Source: Candidatus Thorarchaeota archaeon MP11T_1 (lineage in GTDB: Archaea > Asgardarchaeota > Thorarchaeia > Thorarchaeales > Thorarchaeaceae). From it: a stretch of DNA of 8,828 bases. The number at the start of each line of letters is the position of its first letter. Positions within the stretch are counted from its first letter, which is position 1. Below, piece by piece: positions 5,130-8,828 of the stretch. Made by a program: the position numbers and the translations under genes. The notes below the pieces were generated by a model. The model was not told where the DNA came from, made no database searches, and saw only the letters and a program-made list of their open reading frames with translations. The stretch spans positions 1 through 8,828 of the forward strand of contig PJET01000072.1 of NCBI GenBank assembly GCA_002825515.1, given 5' to 3'.

Positions 5130-8100
5130 TTGAGCGCCGAAACAACAACCACCCGAAAACGAATGGGTCTAACAACAATCATCAGTTCAATCATCATAGT
5201 GTCAAGTCTAGTCTGGGCTACCTACAGTTTTGGCGTACTTCAATTTGGTGTGGTAAGGGACTACGACCCACATTACAAATACGACGACATTGAATATTGG
5301 CCATATGACAACAATTTCACGGGTGGAAATACTAACTGGTTTGATAATATCAACTATACAAGAGTACCCTTAGACCTGCCCCTTCCTGATGATCTCTTGG
5401 ACCGATTGGATGATACGGTATTCGTGGTAGAGCCACAAGACCCTGGTCAATTATGGCGTACAGGAGCATATGATTTGTACGATGGATTGAGTTGGGGCAA
5501 GTCCGATATCAGCAATCGGTTTCTCTATGATGAGGAACTCATCACATATCCTGAGGCAACAAACACCATATACACGATATACTTCTATGCCACTGCGGGA
5601 GCCTCAGTTGGATCAATAGAGCTTCCTACAATCTTTCCAAATATCCGAGTGATTGAGGACTCTTTCAAAACATACTCTCTTGTGGATGACACGACACTGC
5701 AGGAAGACAATCCTAGCCGACTTCTCAGCTATGATCTGCAAACAGATATCTATGGCACACTTCTCCTCAATCCATTCATTCAGGGTACTACTGGTGATGA
5801 TGTTCTGATGAGTTATGATCTCACTTTTGTTGATCAGGATATTGACTACATAATAGCAAATGCTCGTGATGGTGCTAGTGCACCCCAATATACCAGAATC
5901 TTCAAAGATCTCTCATTAGTTAGTCCACTCTCTGACCGTGTAATTGACAATGTGACCCCCTTTCAGTCGTTAGGAAACAATGCCTATGAGAAGGCGATGG
6001 CTGTTCAGGTCTATTTCCAGAGTACTTTCAATTTAATTATCGATGAATTTGCTTTAAGTGACCGACCAGTGGACCAAGAAACTACGGACTGGTTTCTTGA
6101 GCGCGGGGGTGGACTTCCCATGGATTTTGCCACAGCCTATTGTGTCTTCATGAGGCAATTGGATATTCCAGCACGCTTGGTGATGGGATATGCTTTGGGT
6201 GAACGAACTCCTCCAGATCAGAGAACAGTCATGGTGCGCCATATGCAGTTTTGGGCAGAAGTGTACATTCCAACGGCTGGTGGAGATGGCGAGTGGATTC
6301 AGGTAATTCCAACTCCCTTACCTGATCGGTTTGGAGGTGGAGAGGACCCCGAAAACACTCCTATCCCCGATGTTGAACTCCTTATTTGGCCTACTAGCGG
6401 TCAACCCTGGGCAATAGTAGGAGATTCATTCAATCTGAGCACCTCACTTACAGTGGAAGGAATTCCAGTCACTACTCCAGAAACTCTTGTCATCTATGAC
6501 GAATTAGACCAGATACTAATCGGACTGTATACTGTCGGTGAACAGATTAGCTATACATTTCCCTCTGATGCTACAATTGATTACCATATTATATCCGCTA
6601 CATGGCAGACTGCAGAATTGTATGTGGTAAATGCCACGTCTGTCTATGCTGTCGGAACGCCTAGTCCCTATTCATCACCCACGTTTCAAACTGAAGCAGG
6701 TGGCTTCATATTGAGCGAAACAAGGCAACTCAATGTCAGTCAGGGTTTGGACACTCATGTTGCCTACTGGGAGGATACAGTGCATGTTTATGGTACAATG
6801 AAAATAGGAGATCCCCCGATACCCGTCAATAGCTCAAATTACGACAACAGGAATATCGGCATCTACTGGGATGACACATTCATGGGAAACGCTACAATTG
6901 ACGAGTACGGTTATTACGAACTTTATATTTACGTTAATCCAATGGATTTTTCACTGATGACTGTGGGAACACACAGAGTGTGGTCATGGTACTTGGGAGA
7001 CTGGGATGATGAAGGCTTTCCGCGCTTGACTGAAGCATTCTCTGATGATAACAACATCACAGTTTGGGGACGTGTGGGTTTTGATTTGTATGTCTACCCA
7101 ACTGATATTGCTGCTGGCGAAACAGTGTATTATGATGGTGCAGTCTATTTTCTGAACGGTACATACTTACCCTCAGGAGAAGAGGTCGGTGTCTTCTTCT
7201 CTTCTCAAGCCAGTGAATTAGTCAGTACAAACTCCACTGGCGGCTTTCAATGGAGCTATAATATTCCAGTTACCCAACCTGATGGTTCATATTTCGCCTA
7301 TGCGAACTGGACTTCCAGTTGGCCTTTCATTGAGGGAAATTGGAGTATTTCGATTGAAGTTATTGTTGGTTCCAGTGGAACACAACTATCAATCTACCCC
7401 GATAGGGATCCGCTTTACGTTGCTGAAATCATTACAATCCATGGGTATCTGACACATGTTTCAAATGGTACAGGTATCGGTGGTCGCCTCGTTGATATTT
7501 ACTGGAACAATGGAACAACATTTCACCTAGGGTCTGTATCCACAGCCCCTGATGGTTACTACGAACTCATCTATACAATCCTTGTATCAGATGAAGGACC
7601 AGTTGAGTTCTGGTCAAATTTCACATCATCGGAATCCACTCTGGCAAGCTCCGAATCGGAACCGCATATTTTCAGCAATGTAAAGAAATGGGATGTTTCT
7701 CTAGATCCAATTTTTGTCACTCCAGACCCTGTATTCCTTCTACAACCAGTTGATATACAAGGGAATGCAACATTACCTGAGTTTTCTTTGCCTTTAGCGA
7801 ATGAATGGGTTGACATCTGGTTAGAAAACAGCACTGATATATACTGGATTGGAAGTGCTTTGACAAATTCCTCAGGAGGATACTTTTTCCAATACATAAT
7901 CCCTATTGACCAAGTAACAGAAATGGTCTATATCTGGGCAAATTACACATCAACATACTATTACATCTATGATGGTCCTGATTCTGTCCATGAGGATCTC
8001 CTCATTGAAGCAACTGATACACTCATCTCAATTCAGGATGACTTTACATTCTATTATGTAAACGAAACAATCTTACTCTACGGTAACCTACAATTTGCTA

Positions 8101-8828
8101 ATGGCACTCCAATTCCGTTTCAAATAGTAGATATCTACTGGACAAACTCAAGTGGAACTTATCCTTTCCAGAAGGAAACTGATGCATTTGGTAACTATCA
8201 GATGATATACAACTGTTCACCAACAAAAGATGACCCTGAAACAATAACTGTTGATGTTTATTGGACTTCCTATACCCCAGAGTTCGATGATGCCTTTAGT
8301 TCATTATCACCTCCTATTCAATTACAGCGCTATGACCTTGAGATTACTATAACAGCACCCACCCAATTATACGTGGATGAATTGGACTTTGATATCCAAG
8401 GTATACTCACATATCTCGGAGGATTTCCTCCTGTCACCGATGAGTGGGTTGACATCTATTACCACGATGGCATGAGTTGGGTACCGGTTGATGCTCAATT
8501 AACTAACTCATCAGGAGGGTTTCTCTCACCACTCACCTTTGGAACATATGATGATGGGATTGTCAACTTTGCTGCTGTGTTTTGGAGTCCAGACCTTCTA
8601 CATAATAATGCAACTACGTTCTTTAGCATCACTCGAGTGAAATATGCAGTGAATCTCGAGGTTACTCTAGACTTCAATCCGGTTATGCAGAATGAAACCC
8701 TGACTATTCATGCGTATCTCTACTTTGCTCACAATGGAACTCAGATTTCAGATGCCGATATCCTCATCTATTGGGAGAATAGCACACTCCCCATCCCATT
8801 CTTAGGTACGATTACAACCGATGGTACT
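5130..8828 (+). CDS. Large membrane-anchored or secreted transglutaminase-like protein with Ig-like repeats, 3' end missing
   Basis: The frame is open from 5064 to the window end; from the TTG at 5130 it gives 1233 codons without a stop (ATG 5163 is the alternative start). Layout: basic N-terminus with RKR at 9-11; hydrophobic segment at about 14-35, a signal peptide or anchor ending LVWA; an extracellular beta-rich region with the TgpA-like motif WRTGAYDLYDGLSW at 109-122; a transglutaminase-like domain at about 285-400 (YEKAMAVQVYF, FATAYCVFMRQLDIPARLVMGY, WAEVY, IPTP); then eight Ig-like repeats. The catalytic Cys, His and Asp positions are occupied by P330, Q373 and I393, so the domain is probably not an active transglutaminase. 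There are 29 NxS/T sequons and only two cysteines, and lysine is scarce. Role inferred: an outward-facing, probably glycosylated structural or adhesion protein. Confidence 0.85.
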   Translation, partial: MSAETTTTRKRMGLTTIISSIIIVSSLVWATYSFGVLQFGVVRDYDPHYKYDDIEYWPYDNNFTGGNTNWFDNINYTRVPLDLPLPDDLLDRLDDTVFVVEPQDPGQLWRTGAYDLYDGLSWGKSDISNRFLYDEELITYPEATNTIYTIYFYATAGASVGSIELPTIFPNIRVIEDSFKTYSLVDDTTLQEDNPSRLLSYDLQTDIYGTLLLNPFIQGTTGDDVLMSYDLTFVDQDIDYIIANARDGASAPQYTRIFKDLSLVSPLSDRVIDNVTPFQSLGNNAYEKAMAVQVYFQSTFNLIIDEFALSDRPVDQETTDWFLERGGGLPMDFATAYCVFMRQLDIPARLVMGYALGERTPPDQRTVMVRHMQFWAEVYIPTAGGDGEWIQVIPTPLPDRFGGGEDPENTPIPDVELLIWPTSGQPWAIVGDSFNLSTSLTVEGIPVTTPETLVIYDELDQILIGLYTVGEQISYTFPSDATIDYHIISATWQTAELYVVNATSVYAVGTPSPYSSPTFQTEAGGFILSETRQLNVSQGLDTHVAYWEDTVHVYGTMKIGDPPIPVNSSNYDNRNIGIYWDDTFMGNATIDEYGYYELYIYVNPMDFSLMTVGTHRVWSWYLGDWDDEGFPRLTEAFSDDNNITVWGRVGFDLYVYPTDIAAGETVYYDGAVYFLNGTYLPSGEEVGVFFSSQASELVSTNSTGGFQWSYNIPVTQPDGSYFAYANWTSSWPFIEGNWSISIEVIVGSSGTQLSIYPDRDPLYVAEIITIHGYLTHVSNGTGIGGRLVDIYWNNGTTFHLGSVSTAPDGYYELIYTILVSDEGPVEFWSNFTSSESTLASSESEPHIFSNVKKWDVSLDPIFVTPDPVFLLQPVDIQGNATLPEFSLPLANEWVDIWLENSTDIYWIGSALTNSSGGYFFQYIIPIDQVTEMVYIWANYTSTYYYIYDGPDSVHEDLLIEATDTLISIQDDFTFYYVNETILLYGNLQFANGTPIPFQIVDIYWTNSSGTYPFQKETDAFGNYQMIYNCSPTKDDPETITVDVYWTSYTPEFDDAFSSLSPPIQLQRYDLEITITAPTQLYVDELDFDIQGILTYLGGFPPVTDEWVDIYYHDGMSWVPVDAQLTNSSGGFLSPLTFGTYDDGIVNFAAVFWSPDLLHNNATTFFSITRVKYAVNLEVTLDFNPVMQNETLTIHAYLYFAHNGTQISDADILIYWENSTLPIPFLGTITTDGT
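5172..5234 (+). other. Encoded signal peptide or membrane anchor of the surface protein
   Basis: Codons for a strongly hydrophobic stretch (TTIISSIIIVSSLVWA and following) come directly after the charged RKR. This follows the positive-inside rule and directs the rest of the protein outside the cell. The A-x-A-like context near VWA could be cleaved, but an uncleaved anchor fits equally well. Confidence 0.65.
5982..6329 (+). other. Degenerate transglutaminase-like domain within the surface protein
   Basis: The fold signature is clear: the helix FATAYCVFMRQL, the strand IPARLVMGY, then FWAEVY and WIQVIPTP. In active members the helix begins CxxFA, the next motif is HxWVEV, and the last is WxxxDPT. 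Here these positions read P330-M-D-F, Q373-F-W and W-I-Q-V-I393-P-T. H371 and C338 are nearby but out of register by two and eight residues. The reading frame is continuous, so this is substitution and not a frameshift. Confidence 0.7.
6375..8828 (+). repeat. Tandem array of eight Ig-like domains of about 100 codons
   Basis: Approximate unit borders in the DNA: 6375-6728, 6729-7079, 7080-7379, 7380-7691, 7692-8024, 8025-8333, 8334-8645 and 8646 to the window end (cut). A typical unit opens with a strand ending in YG or QG, continues through an NGT-containing turn to VDIYW, then TNSSGGY and an aromatic strand, and closes with a WxNYTS or VYWTS strand. The units diverge at DNA level, with only short identical stretches such as TGGGTTGACATCT at 7806 and 8445. 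The fold call (bacterial Ig-like or carboxypeptidase-regulatory-like) is from the strand pattern; the exact family is open. Confidence 0.7.

Noticed and set aside
4937..5293. Plus-strand open frame of 118 codons before and over the start of the surface-protein gene
   Set aside because: It is in another frame, has no recognisable sequence, and overlaps the hydrophobic segment of the real gene, which continues in its own frame to the window end. I also considered a frameshift joining the two and found no need for it.
5982..6329. Active transglutaminase or cysteine protease
   Set aside because: The residues aligned to Cys, His and Asp are Pro, Gln and Ile; the nearby C338 and H371 are out of register.
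5613..8677. Minus-strand open frames at 5613-5888, 6054-6242, 7571-7897 and 8495-8677
   Set aside because: All are antisense to the continuous surface-protein frame and encode unremarkable low-complexity sequence.

Overview
The window looks like chromosomal DNA of an archaeon of moderate, slightly AT-rich composition. The archaeal signs are a PAC2-type proteasome-assembly protein ending in an HbYX-like tail, an archaeal NOL1/NOP2/Sun RNA cytosine methyltransferase paired with a stand-alone PUA protein, a CYTH protein, and a surface protein rich in Ig-like repeats and N-glycosylation sequons. The mixture, including a cytosine deaminase that closely resembles the fungal Fcy1 type, would fit an Asgard archaeon such as a Thorarchaeia-like lineage. 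That placement is inference; no rRNA or other marker gene is present. No mobile element, tRNA, rRNA or CRISPR array was found, and no gene-free stretch exceeds about 205 bases.

Left part (1-3658). The window opens inside the 3' end of a plus-strand PAC2-family gene (1-381). It meets head-on a minus-strand block of four closely spaced genes, which in transcription order are threonine synthase (3637-2387), Fcy1-like cytosine deaminase (2376-1927), Sun-family RNA m5C methyltransferase (1899-925) and PUA-domain RNA-binding protein (920-378). Spacings are about 10, 27 and 4 bases, so this is probably one operon. The last two genes are the halves that are fused in bacterial RsmF.

Middle part (3658-4925). 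A short divergent intergenic region with a shared AT-rich element separates the operon from a plus-strand CYTH (class IV adenylate cyclase / triphosphatase-like) gene. That gene converges, with only six bases between stops, on a minus-strand HD-domain phosphohydrolase gene. Chemistry on phosphorylated or cyclic nucleotides is possible for both, but the layout alone does not link them.

Right part (5130-8828). A very large surface-protein gene runs off the window edge with at least 1233 codons. It has a short basic N-terminus, one membrane segment or signal peptide, a TgpA-like extracellular region, a transglutaminase-like domain, and then eight Ig-like repeats of about 100 residues, the last one cut. 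Cys, His and Asp of the transglutaminase catalytic triad all appear replaced (Pro, Gln, Ile), although the fold signature around them is intact. The repeat region carries 26 of the 29 N-glycosylation sequons. In its second half the repeats seem to alternate as an A-B-A-B-A array with a period near 635 bases. This pseudo-transglutaminase surface protein is the most unusual item in the window.
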